Assembly (NCBI GenBank): GCA_028288925.1
Contig: JAQGHG010000017.1
Coordinates: 1 to 42,267, forward strand
Origin: Patescibacteria group bacterium
Lineage (GTDB): Bacteria; Patescibacteriota; Saccharimonadia; UBA4664
DNA length: 42,267 nucleotides
Direction of reading: 5' to 3'
Part shown: piece by piece, positions 16,883-24,325 of the stretch
How positions within the stretch are numbered: position 1 is the first letter of the stretch
Layout of the letters: each line of letters starts with the position of its first letter
Translations under genes and position numbers: made by a program
The notes under the pieces: model-generated
Databases searched by the model: none
Told to the model about the DNA's origin: nothing
Seen by the model: the letters and a program-made list of their open reading frames with translations, nothing else

Positions 16883-17296
16883 CTAAATACTCGGTGGGCG
16901 GATAGCCCGTATGAGCAGACCGGCGATGAGACTGACGGCGACGAGGGCAGCTACGGCCGGCCAGTCGAAGAATCCACCGGTGGTGTTGATGGGCGGTTGG
17001 CCGAAGATGGCTTGGAACGGCCAGACCATCCAATTGGTGGCGGCATAGAAGAAGCTGAGGTAGCCATTGGTGGGACTGGTGGTAAATAGACCCGCGATGA
17101 GCCGGCCTACCAACAGGAGGCTTAGCAGCGTGGCTATAAGACGCACTGCTTGCTCTATGGCTGAGGGCCGGGTGTCGATAAGGTCGACTTGGCTGCGGTA
17201 GGTTTGATTTGGTATGGGCGCGGCGAGCGTTTCGCGAAACGTTTCGGAATCCTCGCGGGCGCGAGTGCGCCGGCGCACAGAGTCGGGGTCGTTCAT
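16883..17296 (-). CDS. YggT-family-like membrane protein
   Basis: 137-aa protein with a charged cytoplasmic N-terminus (about 1-45), a helix at about 50-72, a hydrophobic YggT-like middle ending WMVWPFQAIFG, and a final helix at about 108-130. The helix-linker-helix pattern with the Pro-Phe motif suggests YggT, whose members are linked to osmotic stress or division positioning. ATG 17296-17294 has GAGGTG 6 nt upstream. The family assignment is tentative. Confidence 0.6.
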   Translation of the reverse strand: MNDPDSVRRRTRAREDSETFRETLAAPIPNQTYRSQVDLIDTRPSAIEQAVRLIATLLSLLLVGRLIAGLFTTSPTNGYLSFFYAATNWMVWPFQAIFGQPPINTTGGFFDWPAVAALVAVSLIAGLLIRAIRPPSI

Positions 17297-17400
17297 AATA
17301 ACACCTCACGGTTATGCTAGAGATCATCCATCATGGCGGCAGGTGCGTCATTGAGCATTGTTACGAATTTTGAGTGGAGTTATGAGGTGGTGGAAGCATG

Positions 17401-17491
17401 GGTCATTTTAGCTCATATATGGTATAGAACAAAACGATTTTAAGCGTGCTCAGAATGAAATTCTTATATCATATATGGGTTAAAAATGACC
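17401..17491. repeat. Long imperfect AT-rich inverted repeat
   Basis: Left arm 17401-17429 and right arm 17461-17491 are near-perfect reverse complements over about 30 bp around a 31-nt loop. Each arm also contains the palindrome CATATATG. It lies in the 224-bp gap downstream of the ClpC-like gene and upstream of the YggT-like gene. It could be a MITE-like relic, a transcript-end structure, or paired protein-binding sites. No target-site duplication is visible. Confidence 0.65.
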
Positions 17492-17520
17492 ATTGTTCTG
17501 GGCGGGTGAAGAGCGGATGG

Positions 17521-19914
17521 CTATGCCGGTGTGTCGGACGGGGGTGGGCTGCCGGCGAGGTGCTCGGCGTCGAGGGTAATGGTGTCGCCGGGCTTGGCGT
17601 CGCCGCGGAGGATCATGCCGGCGACGGCGTCTTCGACGCGGCGCTGAACCATGCGGCGCATGGGGCGGGCGCCCAGGCGGGGGTCGTAACCGGCTTCGAC
17701 GAGCTGGGCAACGGCGTCTTCGGTGAGCGTGACGTTAATCTTTTGATTGGCGAGGGTCTTGTTGACCTCGGTGATCATGAGCTTGACGACTTGCCCGAGC
17801 TCTTCGGGCTTGAGCGGGCGGAAGAGGACGATTTCGTCAAAGCGGTTGAGGAGCTCGGGGCGGAAGGCGCCGGAGCTGATGAGGTCGTTGGTAAATTGCT
17901 CTTCGAAGTTTTCGAGTTCCTCTCCGGCCTCGATGTGCTCGCGGATTTCGTCGGAGCCGGCGTTGGAGGTGGCGATGATGATGGCGTCTTTGAAGGAGGT
18001 GGGACGGTTTTCGAGGTCGGTGAGGTTGCCTTCGTCGAGGAGTTGGAGGAGGAGGTTGAGGATATTGGGATGGGCTTTTTCGATCTCGTCGAACAGCACG
18101 ACGGTGAAGGGATTTTGATGGACGCGGGGGAGGAAGCCGGCGGGATTTTGGGCGGCGGATTCCAGGATGCGGTCGACGTCGGCGACTTGCTGGTATTCGC
18201 TCATGTCGAGGCGGATGATGCTGTCTTCGGCGCCGAAGTAGAGCGCGGCGATGCTCTTGGCCAGCTCGGTTTTGCCGACGCCGGTGGGGCCGAGGAAGAG
18301 GAACGAACCGATAGGCCGGCGTGGGTTGGCGACGCCGGCGCGGGCCCGGCGCAGGGCGTTGGCGATGACGCTGACGGCGCGGGTTTGGTTGATCATGCGC
18401 TCGTGAATTTTGTCTTCCAGGTGCAAGAGCACATCGGACTCGGCGCCGCTGGCTTGCTGAACCTTGACGCCGAACTGGCTCTCGACGGCTTGTTGCACGG
18501 AGCGCTCGCTGATGAAGCTGCCGTCGGGGAAGTTGCAGGCGGCTTCGAGGAGCTTGAGGGCCCGGCCGGGATAAGCCTCATCGTCTAGGTAGCGGCCGGA
18601 GAGCCGGTAGGCTTCGAGCAGGGCGCTCCAGGTGGTGATGTGGTCGCGTTCCAGGGTGAGGGCGCGGTCGGCTAGCTCGCGCATGACTTCGATTTCGGTA
18701 GGCTCGGCCAGGACGAGCGGCGTGAGGAGGCTGGCCATGGCGGTGTTGGTGGCCTTGAGCCGCTGCCAGTCGCCCGGCGTGACGGCTAGCACGAGTTTGA
18801 GGCTGCGCTGTTGTAGGATGGGCAGGAGGATTTGGCTGAGGTTGACCGCGCCGGTGCCTTCGCCGAAGAAAAGTTGGGCTTCGTCGAGCGCGACCACGAT
18901 ATTGCCGGCCCGGACGGCTTCGTCGAATAGGCCGAGCACGATATTTTCGATATCGCCGGGGCCTTGGGCGCTAGAGAGGATGACCGAAGCGCTGAGTGAC
19001 ATGATCTGGTGGTGCTTGAGGCCGCCGCTCTCGATGCCTTGGAGTAAGCGATCGGCCAGGCCGAGCAGCAGCGCGGATTTGCCGATGCCGGGTTCGCCCA
19101 CTAGGATGACGCTGCCTCCCCCATTATTGAGGCCGGTCACGAGGGCGTCGAGTTGGTTGGTGCGCTCGCGGATGCTCAGATGCTGGCCGGCATATTCGAC
19201 TTCGTGGCTGAGGTTGGTGCCGAAGCGTGCGAGCAGCGGCGTAAAGCCGGCGGCCCAGTCGCGGGCAATACCGCCGTAGAGTGGCCGAACGGCGTGCTCG
19301 TAGGCATCCAAGCGGGCTAGCCAGCGGGCGCCTTCGCCCAGGTCCTCGGGCGTTAGCTTGGCGGTGGTGAGTTGCGCCGCGAGCTGCGGATTGAGGGTAA
19401 AGAAAGCGCAGACGATTACCGCGGCGGACACATGGGTCTGATTATTGGCTTGGCATAGCCTTTCTACTTCGGCCCAGAGCTCGTCGTGGTTGAGCTGCCA
19501 GCCGGCGAGGTTGGGGGTGATGGTCTCGGGCTTGAGCGCGAACCTCAGCATGAGGAAGCCGGTTTCCCAATTGCCCGTCAGCATATTCCAGAGCTCGGTG
19601 GCGGTCATGGTGGGGCGGTAGACGGCCGTGAGCTTGGGTGGCAGGAGTTGGTCGAGCGCCGTGGTGGAGCCGACGGCCACGGGTGGCAGGTGGTCCAGGT
19701 CCCGGTGTAGCCAGAGAAAGCTGGTGAGTAGCATAATCATCAGTCCGCCGAGGCTAAAGCCTTGATGGTGGCCGGTGGCGATCAGCGCGGCCGCACTTAC
19801 CAAGAGAAGAATCGCGGTAATCTGCAGAATCCGTTCTATCGCCGGCCCGAGGCCCGTGGCTATCTTGGCCTTGGCTACCCGGAGCGCGTGCGGATTAAAG
19901 GAATAATGGTTCAC
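17521..19914 (-). CDS. Membrane-anchored ClpC/ClpB-like double AAA+ ATPase
   Basis: 797 aa. Two hydrophobic helices at about 29-48 and 54-69 anchor the N-terminus; a helical Clp_N-like region covers about 100-235. AAA1 has Walker A GEPGIGKS at 273-280 and Walker B LDEA around 343-346. AAA2 has GPTGVGKT at 542-549 and Walker B LFDEIEKAHPN, then the ClpB D2-small domain. No M-domain is evident, so it is closer to ClpC than ClpB. Tethering at the membrane points to unfolding of membrane or exported proteins. Start GTG (19914-19912) overlaps the upstream gene's TGA (GTGA), so the two are coupled. No ClpP gene is in the window. Confidence 0.9.
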   Translation of the reverse strand: MNHYSFNPHALRVAKAKIATGLGPAIERILQITAILLLVSAAALIATGHHQGFSLGGLMIMLLTSFLWLHRDLDHLPPVAVGSTTALDQLLPPKLTAVYRPTMTATELWNMLTGNWETGFLMLRFALKPETITPNLAGWQLNHDELWAEVERLCQANNQTHVSAAVIVCAFFTLNPQLAAQLTTAKLTPEDLGEGARWLARLDAYEHAVRPLYGGIARDWAAGFTPLLARFGTNLSHEVEYAGQHLSIRERTNQLDALVTGLNNGGGSVILVGEPGIGKSALLLGLADRLLQGIESGGLKHHQIMSLSASVILSSAQGPGDIENIVLGLFDEAVRAGNIVVALDEAQLFFGEGTGAVNLSQILLPILQQRSLKLVLAVTPGDWQRLKATNTAMASLLTPLVLAEPTEIEVMRELADRALTLERDHITTWSALLEAYRLSGRYLDDEAYPGRALKLLEAACNFPDGSFISERSVQQAVESQFGVKVQQASGAESDVLLHLEDKIHERMINQTRAVSVIANALRRARAGVANPRRPIGSFLFLGPTGVGKTELAKSIAALYFGAEDSIIRLDMSEYQQVADVDRILESAAQNPAGFLPRVHQNPFTVVLFDEIEKAHPNILNLLLQLLDEGNLTDLENRPTSFKDAIIIATSNAGSDEIREHIEAGEELENFEEQFTNDLISSGAFRPELLNRFDEIVLFRPLKPEELGQVVKLMITEVNKTLANQKINVTLTEDAVAQLVEAGYDPRLGARPMRRMVQRRVEDAVAGMILRGDAKPGDTITLDAEHLAGSPPPSDTPA

Positions 19915-20273
19915 AATACGAGCCCCCCTACTACCATGACGGGTCCGAGGATGGGCAGAAAGGGCCAGAGTATCAGTAACAATCCGCCAAAGACGGCATA
20001 AAACAAAATGGTGGCCACAGCCGCTATGAGCACCATGACGCGTACGGTAAAGCCGACGGCGCGGGATATGGCGTTGTCGCCGAGGGCGCGGAATTTATCC
20101 TGAAGTGAGGCGCCGGGAGGCGAAATAATGCGTTTCCAGGGCTCAAAAAGCGTAGCGAGCAGAATGGGAATTGAGAAACTCAAATAGGTGGTACGAATAT
20201 GGTTTTTAAGCCGGCGAGCAGCATCGTTCCAGCCGGGACCATACCACCATTGAATAAACGCCACAACAAGCAT
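19911..20273 (-). CDS. Small membrane protein coupled to the ClpC-like ATPase
   Basis: 120-aa hypothetical protein from MLVVAFIQWW. It has a membrane-associated N-terminal segment, an amphipathic middle (AARRLKNHIR, FEPWKRIISPPG), and two strongly hydrophobic C-terminal helices (about 74-95 and 98-119). The frame is open for about 100 codons upstream, but those overlap the neighbouring gene and a hairpin, and read as low-complexity shadow. A TACAAT sits 6 nt before this ATG, so the mRNA may be leaderless. The 4-bp overlap with the ClpC-like gene suggests that it is a membrane partner or adaptor; that is inference. Confidence 0.7.
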   Translation of the reverse strand: MLVVAFIQWWYGPGWNDAARRLKNHIRTTYLSFSIPILLATLFEPWKRIISPPGASLQDKFRALGDNAISRAVGFTVRVMVLIAAVATILFYAVFGGLLLILWPFLPILGPVMVVGGLVL

Positions 20274-20279
20274 AAGGGT

Positions 20280-20285
20280 ATTGTA
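20280..20285 (-). promoter_or_regulatory. -10 element before the small membrane protein gene
   Basis: TACAAT on the minus strand, 6 nt from the ATG. No good -35 is visible. Confidence 0.35.
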
Positions 20286-20313
20286 CCACTGGAGTGGGTT
20301 CTCATAGAAATGG

Positions 20314-20344
20314 TTCGACCCCTCCACGGCAGGCGTAGAGGGGT
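20314..20344 (-). terminator. Hairpin after the 252-aa hypothetical gene
   Basis: On the minus strand CGACCCCTCTACG pairs with CGTGGAGGGGTCG, 13 positions with one mismatch, around a 5-nt loop. The following tract is only weakly T-rich, so termination may be partial, allowing readthrough into the two genes downstream. Confidence 0.55.
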
Positions 20345-20371
20345 CGAGTGGCCAGTGAGCAGGATCAACTG

Positions 20372-21130
20372 CTAAAGGGCTTGGGCGTTGGCCAGCAAGG
20401 TGGCCAAGGTGTAAACCTTCTTGGGCTTCCACGTGCTGCGTGGAGGGCTGGTGAGTTGCCGGTCTTCGCTCACCTCGATGGGGGCGGGCGGGTCGGTGAG
20501 CGGCCGGACTTTTCTCACGTTGATGGTGGCGGGTGGGTCTCGGAAGTCCGGAAGGTTCAGGGTGCCCCAACCCCCGATCTGTGCCCGTAGCTGGCCGTCG
20601 GACGTGAGGAGCTCGACCGTGATCTCGAGCAGCTTTCTGGCGTGGCCGGTGAGCAGCATGCCGAACCAGCTGTTGTCGTCGAGGTACCGGAAGATGTAGA
20701 TCACCTGGCCGCCCGGCGGCACAATGAATACCATTTCCAGGGCGAACTCCCGGTCCGACGTCAAGTCGATGGGCTGGTGGAACTCCTCGAAGGGAACGAG
20801 CATCTCTTTTTGCGGGGTACCCTCGGGCTCATCGATGAGCTGGAAGAGGACCCCGTCAACCAGCAAGGTCTTGGTCTTGCCGTCGAAGCGGAGCGTGATG
20901 GTCCGGTTCGTGATGACGTCCTGGGCCTCGATCTCGTAGATGATGCAGTCGAAGCAGACGGAGCTGATGCTTACGATCGCCAGCTGGTAGAACCGGTGGC
21001 CGTACAGCTGGGTACCTTTGGCCCAGCGGCCGATCTGGATCTCGCCGTTCGGCGCGATGGTGAGGACGAAGATTTCTCCCTTCCCGGGGCGCTCGAAGTA
21101 TATGAACTCAGTGGGCTGGGTCTTCGACAC
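20372..21130 (-). CDS. Hypothetical cytosolic protein, 252 aa
   Basis: I do not recognise a family. No signal peptide or membrane helix is visible. The first 190 residues look beta-rich (GEIFVLTIAPNGEIQIG, ITLRFDGKTKTLLVDG, QVIYIFRYLDDNSWFG), with two Cys in VCFDC near residue 60. The last 55 residues are Pro-rich and basic (RDPPATINVRK, LTDPPAPIEV, SPPRSTWKPKK). GTG (21130-21128) has AGGAG 5 nt upstream. It stands directly before the membrane-protein and ClpC-like pair, possibly as a substrate or accessory. Confidence 0.65.
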   Translation of the reverse strand: MSKTQPTEFIYFERPGKGEIFVLTIAPNGEIQIGRWAKGTQLYGHRFYQLAIVSISSVCFDCIIYEIEAQDVITNRTITLRFDGKTKTLLVDGVLFQLIDEPEGTPQKEMLVPFEEFHQPIDLTSDREFALEMVFIVPPGGQVIYIFRYLDDNSWFGMLLTGHARKLLEITVELLTSDGQLRAQIGGWGTLNLPDFRDPPATINVRKVRPLTDPPAPIEVSEDRQLTSPPRSTWKPKKVYTLATLLANAQAL

Positions 21131-21213
21131 AACTACTCCTGGGGTGTGGGCATGCGGTTTCGTGGTTAGCTCGGCGGGTTCCTTTTCCGCCGTATGAGTG
21201 GTGTGACATAAGT

Positions 21214-21219
21214 ATTATA
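21214..21219 (-). promoter_or_regulatory. -10 element for the 252-aa hypothetical gene
   Basis: TATAAT on the minus strand. The -35 would fall inside the divergent promoter at 21241 and is not well matched. The 5' UTR is about 75 nt with a GGCGG/CCGCC hairpin. Confidence 0.45.
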
Positions 21220-21240
21220 ACACAATTCACCTCAAAACTA

Positions 21241-21269
21241 TTGACACAACTTCACTTTAGGGGTATACT
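21241..21269 (+). promoter_or_regulatory. Promoter of the lytic transglycosylase gene
   Basis: TTGACA (21241-21246), 17-nt spacer, TATACT (21264-21269). Confidence 0.8.
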
Positions 21270-21287
21270 TCCTCCAGCTCTCGAAAT

Positions 21288-21311
21288 GACCTTGGAAACG
21301 GGGTCTTTTTT
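21288..21311 (+). terminator. Early terminator or attenuator in the 5' UTR
   Basis: GACC (21288-21291) with two U·G extensions pairs with GGTC (21302-21305) around GGAAAC, directly followed by six T. It lies 20-35 nt after the predicted transcription start and 32 nt before the chosen start codon, which is the layout of a transcription attenuator. Confidence 0.5.
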
Positions 21312-21342
21312 AATTCCTGAGCTAACCGTAAACGAAAGGTAT

Positions 21343-22005
21343 ATGAGCCTCCTTTGTGTGGCCCCTATGCGTAACATTTCAAAGCTGGTGGCAACCCTGT
21401 TGCTACTAGTCACTCAGGTTCGCACCCCGATCTTACCGATTTTGGGTGATGTAGCCGCCGCGGTTAAGGCGCCTGTCGCCGAAGCCGCTGGAGTTTACGA
21501 GGTGAAACTAAATACCAATAGCGCCGTGCCTCTCGAGTTGGTGCCTGCTACCAAGCAGCCTGACTACGAGGCCGAAGTGCTAGCTCCCCTCCACCAGGCT
21601 CAGGCCGAGGCAGCTGCTAAGGCTGAAGCTAAGGCGGCCCAGGTTGCGGCGGCCAAGGCGAAAGTCGCGGCTCATGCTAAGGCTAGCGTGGTGACCACAG
21701 TGGTTCTGCCCGCGGGTAGCCACACCGACTGGATGCGTGAGGCCGGCATCGCCGAAAGCGATTTTGGCTTCGTGGATTACATTATCGACCATGAAAGTGG
21801 TTGGGGTGTGACCAAGAGCAACTATGCTGGTTCGGGCGCCTATGGTCTGGGCCAGGCCATGCCCGCCGGTAAAATGGCGAAGTTTGGCGACGACTACCTG
21901 ACCAACCCAGTAACCCAGTTAAAGTGGGCTAATGCCTACGCCGTGGGTAGCTATGGCTCGTGGGCCGGGGCTTACAGCCACTGGGCGGGTCGTCACAACT
22001 GGTAA
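21343..22005 (+). CDS. Secreted lytic transglycosylase-like protein
   Basis: 220 aa from ATG 21343. The N-terminus contains a signal sequence (MRNISKLVATLLLLV, then a small-residue cleavage region near AAAVKA). An Ala/Lys/Gln-rich helical linker spans about 83-112. The C-terminal SLT-like domain includes the likely catalytic Glu in DHESGW, SGAYGLGQAMPAGKM and TQLKWANAYAVGSYGSWAGAY. This resembles the C-terminal domain of aggregation-promoting and Rpf-like factors that cleave peptidoglycan glycan chains. AAAGG lies 3 nt before the ATG, a short spacing. In-frame ATGs at 21286 and 21367 are alternatives. It acts outside the cell in wall turnover. Confidence 0.82.
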   Translation: MSLLCVAPMRNISKLVATLLLLVTQVRTPILPILGDVAAAVKAPVAEAAGVYEVKLNTNSAVPLELVPATKQPDYEAEVLAPLHQAQAEAAAKAEAKAAQVAAAKAKVAAHAKASVVTTVVLPAGSHTDWMREAGIAESDFGFVDYIIDHESGWGVTKSNYAGSGAYGLGQAMPAGKMAKFGDDYLTNPVTQLKWANAYAVGSYGSWAGAYSHWAGRHNW

Positions 22006-22020
22006 ATTACGACTCTGGTA

Positions 22021-22064
22021 TCAAAAAAGACCCCAATCGCTATAGCGTGCGGGGTCTTTTTTGA
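22021..22064. terminator. Strong bidirectional terminator
   Basis: AAAAAAGACCCC (22023-22034) and GGGGTCTTTTTT (22051-22062) form a 12- to 14-bp stem; the loop holds a small GCTATAGC palindrome. Confidence 0.9.
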
Positions 22065-22199
22065 TGGCTGGCATTATACCACAAGCACAATTACAATACT
22101 TCCCTTTTCGTTCCTAAAACATGGTGGGTAGTTTGGCTATCTGTTGGACGGGTGCGGGAGTGCGGATTTGGGGTCTACGAAAGTGTGCATAACTATTTT

Positions 22200-22223
22200 A
22201 AGTAGGCGGTTTTTAGCCTACTT
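22200..22223. repeat. Hairpin overlapping the dus stop codon
   Basis: AAGTAGGC (22200-22207) pairs with GCCTACTT (22216-22223). It overlaps the last codons of dus and has no T-run on the minus strand. It may mark the transcript end. The 22065-22199 gap holds nothing else that I can support. Confidence 0.4.
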
Positions 22224-23157
22224 GATGGGTTAGGATGGTCCGAACCTCGTCGGGATTGGTGGCTTCCATGAGTTTGGTGCGCAGTTCGGCGGCGCCGGGC
22301 CAGCCGTGGACGTAGATTTTGAAGAATTTTTTGAGGGGTTGGAATGATTTAGTCGGCGATTGTTCGTAGAGGTCGAGGTGGTGGCGCAGGAGTTCGAGGT
22401 GGGCGGCCGGTGGGTGCTCGGCGGATTCGTGGGCAAAGGCGTAGATGTCGTGGAAGATGCCCCGGCCGATCATGATGCCATCGACGCCGGTTTCGGCGGC
22501 GAGTTGGAGACCGTGGGTACGGTTTTGGACATCGCCGTTGCCGATAATGACCGTCTGGGGGGCGATTTGGTCGCGTAGGGCCACAACCTTGGCGATTTCG
22601 TCCCAGCGGGCCGGTACGCGGCTCATTTCGCGCACGGTGCGGCCGTGGATGGTGAGTGCCGCCAGGTCTTGGGTGAGCAGGAAGCCGGCCCATTCTTCGG
22701 TAATGATGGTGTTTAGGCCGATGCGCGTCTTGATGCTTAGAGGCAGGCCGGGCGCGCCGGCCTTGATGGCGGCGACGATCTCGGCGACTTGGTGGTCGTG
22801 GCCGATCATGCCGCCGCAGCAGCCGCGGGCCACAATCCCCCGTTCGGGGCAGCCGAGGTTGATGTCGATGCCGGCAAATCCCAGGGCGGCGATGTCTTGG
22901 GCACTTTTGTAGTAGCGGTCGGGGTCCATGCCCCAGATCTGGGCGACAAGCGGCTGTTGGAGGCCCGGCTCGATGCGCAGCCGTTTGAGCGTGGCCTCGC
23001 GTCCGGGCGATTGCAGGCCGTCGATGGAGACGAACTCAGTAAAGAGCACATCCGGTGCGGCCGCGCGCGCGACGATCTGCCGAAAGACGGCGTCGGTGAC
23101 GTCGTCCATGGGGGCGAGCACAAAGAAAGGGTTAGGTAGCTGTTGCCAAAAACTCAT
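22213..23157 (-). CDS. dus: tRNA-dihydrouridine synthase
   Basis: FMN-dependent reductase that makes dihydrouridine in tRNA D-loops, 314 aa. It opens with the Dus FMN-barrel start FVLAPMDDVTD (12-22). The catalytic Cys is C103 in INLGCPERG, the flavin-binding Lys is in LSIKTRIG (near 143), and the glycine-rich phosphate site is GIMIGRG. A C-terminal helical RNA-binding domain follows. The motif variants do not let me choose DusA, DusB or DusC with certainty. TAAAAT lies 6 nt before the ATG, suggesting a leaderless transcript starting just after dprA. Confidence 0.93.
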   Translation of the reverse strand: MSFWQQLPNPFFVLAPMDDVTDAVFRQIVARAAAPDVLFTEFVSIDGLQSPGREATLKRLRIEPGLQQPLVAQIWGMDPDRYYKSAQDIAALGFAGIDINLGCPERGIVARGCCGGMIGHDHQVAEIVAAIKAGAPGLPLSIKTRIGLNTIITEEWAGFLLTQDLAALTIHGRTVREMSRVPARWDEIAKVVALRDQIAPQTVIIGNGDVQNRTHGLQLAAETGVDGIMIGRGIFHDIYAFAHESAEHPPAAHLELLRHHLDLYEQSPTKSFQPLKKFFKIYVHGWPGAAELRTKLMEATNPDEVRTILTHQVG

Positions 23158-23163
23158 TATGAT

Positions 23164-23169
23164 ATTTTA
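23164..23169 (-). promoter_or_regulatory. -10-like element of dus
   Basis: TAAAAT on the minus strand, 6 nt before the dus ATG; no clear -35 and no SD. Confidence 0.35.
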
Positions 23170-23177
23170 GCATGTTT

Positions 23178-24023
23178 TTAACGTATCACCCACTGGCCGG
23201 CGCCTAGGTTGCGGACTTTGCCGGTGATCTCCATGAGGCTGATGATATTGGCGAATTGGGCGGCGGTGAGCTTGCTCTCTTCAATGAGGTCCTGACTGCT
23301 GGTGACGCCCTTTTGCAGGAGCTTGATGATGGCGGCTTCATCGGGGCTCTGAGCCGGCACGGGGACGGCCTCGCGGGCTTCAAAGCCGAGCTGGATGATG
23401 ACATCGCTAGCCGATGTGATGGGCACGGCGCCGGTGCGAATGAGGTTGTTGGGCCCGACCGAGAATTCAGAGGTGATGTTGCCGGGGACGGCCATGACGG
23501 TGCGACCGGCGTCTTTGGCGTCGCGGGCGGTGATGAGCGAGCCGCCCTTAACGGCTGATTCGGTGATAATGGTGGCCTCGCACAGCGCGCCGATGATGCG
23601 GTTGCGTTCGACGAAGTGGTGCTTCATCGGCACGTCCCCCACCTCGTACTCCGAGACGAGCGCGCCGCCGGAGGCCAGGATTTCCATGGCGAGCGCCCGG
23701 TGGCGGTGCGGATAGATGCGGTCGAGGCCGTGAGCCAGCACCGCCACGGTGCGGCCGCCGGCGTCTAGCGCGGCGCGGTGGGCGATGCCGTCGACGCCGA
23801 TGGCCAGGCCGCTGACGATAGTGACGCCGGCCTTGGCTAATTCGTTGGCCAATTGGTAGGTGATTTGCTCGCCGTAGGCGGTGGGGCGGCGGCTGCCGAC
23901 GATGGCTACCATGCCGTCTTTGGGTATTTCTCCTAAGGTGTAGAGGTCTTTTGGCGGTATTGCTATATTACGAAGGACGTCAGGAAAGGCGGAATCTTTG
24001 AGATTTATACGGGTAATTTGCAT
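23178..24023 (-). CDS. dprA: DNA-processing protein DprA
   Basis: Loads RecA onto incoming single-stranded DNA in natural transformation. 281 aa from MQITRINLKD. The Rossmann-like fold carries VGSRRPTAYG, then SGLAIGVDGIAH and the conserved FVERNRIIGALCE segment. A C-terminal winged-helix (DML1-like) domain spans about 215-281. ATG 24023-24021 is chosen because the 28 codons upstream do not resemble DprA and cross the divergent promoter. It stands alone, without smf-topA linkage, though topA is elsewhere in the window. Confidence 0.93.
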   Translation of the reverse strand: MQITRINLKDSAFPDVLRNIAIPPKDLYTLGEIPKDGMVAIVGSRRPTAYGEQITYQLANELAKAGVTIVSGLAIGVDGIAHRAALDAGGRTVAVLAHGLDRIYPHRHRALAMEILASGGALVSEYEVGDVPMKHHFVERNRIIGALCEATIITESAVKGGSLITARDAKDAGRTVMAVPGNITSEFSVGPNNLIRTGAVPITSASDVIIQLGFEAREAVPVPAQSPDEAAIIKLLQKGVTSSQDLIEESKLTAAQFANIISLMEITGKVRNLGAGQWVIR

Positions 24024-24030
24024 AATAGTG

Positions 24031-24059
24031 TTGACATAATTAATAAAGTGTGTTAGCAT
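24031..24059 (+). promoter_or_regulatory. Promoter of the structured RNA
   Basis: TTGACA (24031-24036), 17-nt spacer, TAGCAT (24054-24059) on the plus strand, just upstream of and divergent from dprA. Predicted start of transcription is near 24066. Confidence 0.7.
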
Positions 24060-24065
24060 CTTTAT

Positions 24066-24303
24066 CATACCTTCCAATCGAAGGTAAGAACCATCCAAAC
24101 ATACCACTTATTCGCCTGCAAAGATATCTGAATGCACCCTCCTTTAGATACCCTCCTGCAGGCGGATGAGTCCCTTCAATTCCCGATGCCCTTATTAACT
24201 TGCGCATTGCTCAAAACACCTCTGAGGTGAGGATTGAAGGGTGTCATAAAGACCCGAGCATGAATGTGACCACCCACTATTCATCGCTCGGGTCTTTATT
24301 TTT
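24066..24303 (+). ncRNA. Structured RNA with two anti-SD motifs (novel sRNA or leader)
   Basis: About 235 nt between a promoter and an intrinsic terminator, with no convincing ORF. Stems seen: 24068-24074/24080-24086 (7 bp, 5-nt loop); 24113-24120/24157-24164 (8 bp); inside it 24125-24129/24146-24150; 24172-24180/24233-24241 (9 bp), enclosing 24185-24189/24204-24208 and 24217-24220/24226-24229. ACCCTCCT occurs twice in hairpin 2 (24136-24143 and 24150-24157) and resembles the 16S rRNA anti-SD tail. It ends about 30 nt before the methyltransferase ATG, so it could be an independent sRNA, a regulatory leader of that gene, or both. No 4.5S, RNase P or tmRNA signature was found. Confidence 0.7.
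24247..24303 (+). terminator. Terminator of the structured RNA
   Basis: TAAAGACCCGAGC (24247-24259) pairs with GCTCGGGTCTTTA (24286-24298), extended by ATGAAT/ATTCAT after a single bulged C, and followed by TTTTT. Confidence 0.88.
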
Positions 24304-24325
24304 GCCTTGTGACATAATATTAGTG

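Noticed and set aside
17401-17491. CIRCE heat-shock operator near the Clp gene
   Set aside because: The arms do not match TTAGCACTC-N9-GAGTGCTAA, and the repeat is downstream, not upstream, of the Clp gene.
20274-20570. Upstream extension of the 120-aa membrane protein frame
   Set aside because: The extra 99 codons overlap the neighbouring gene and a terminator-like hairpin, and translate to a His/Pro/Arg-rich low-complexity string.
24066-24303. The structured RNA as 4.5S/SRP RNA, RNase P RNA, tmRNA or T-box
   Set aside because: I see no GGAAGCAGC loop, no GAAAGTCC P4 segment, no tRNA-like ends with a tag ORF and no AGGGTGG T-box sequence. A divergent member cannot be fully excluded without a covariance search.
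24247-24303. Terminator of dprA
   Set aside because: dprA runs away from it on the minus strand. The T-run is on the plus strand and fits the RNA transcribed from the promoter at 24031.
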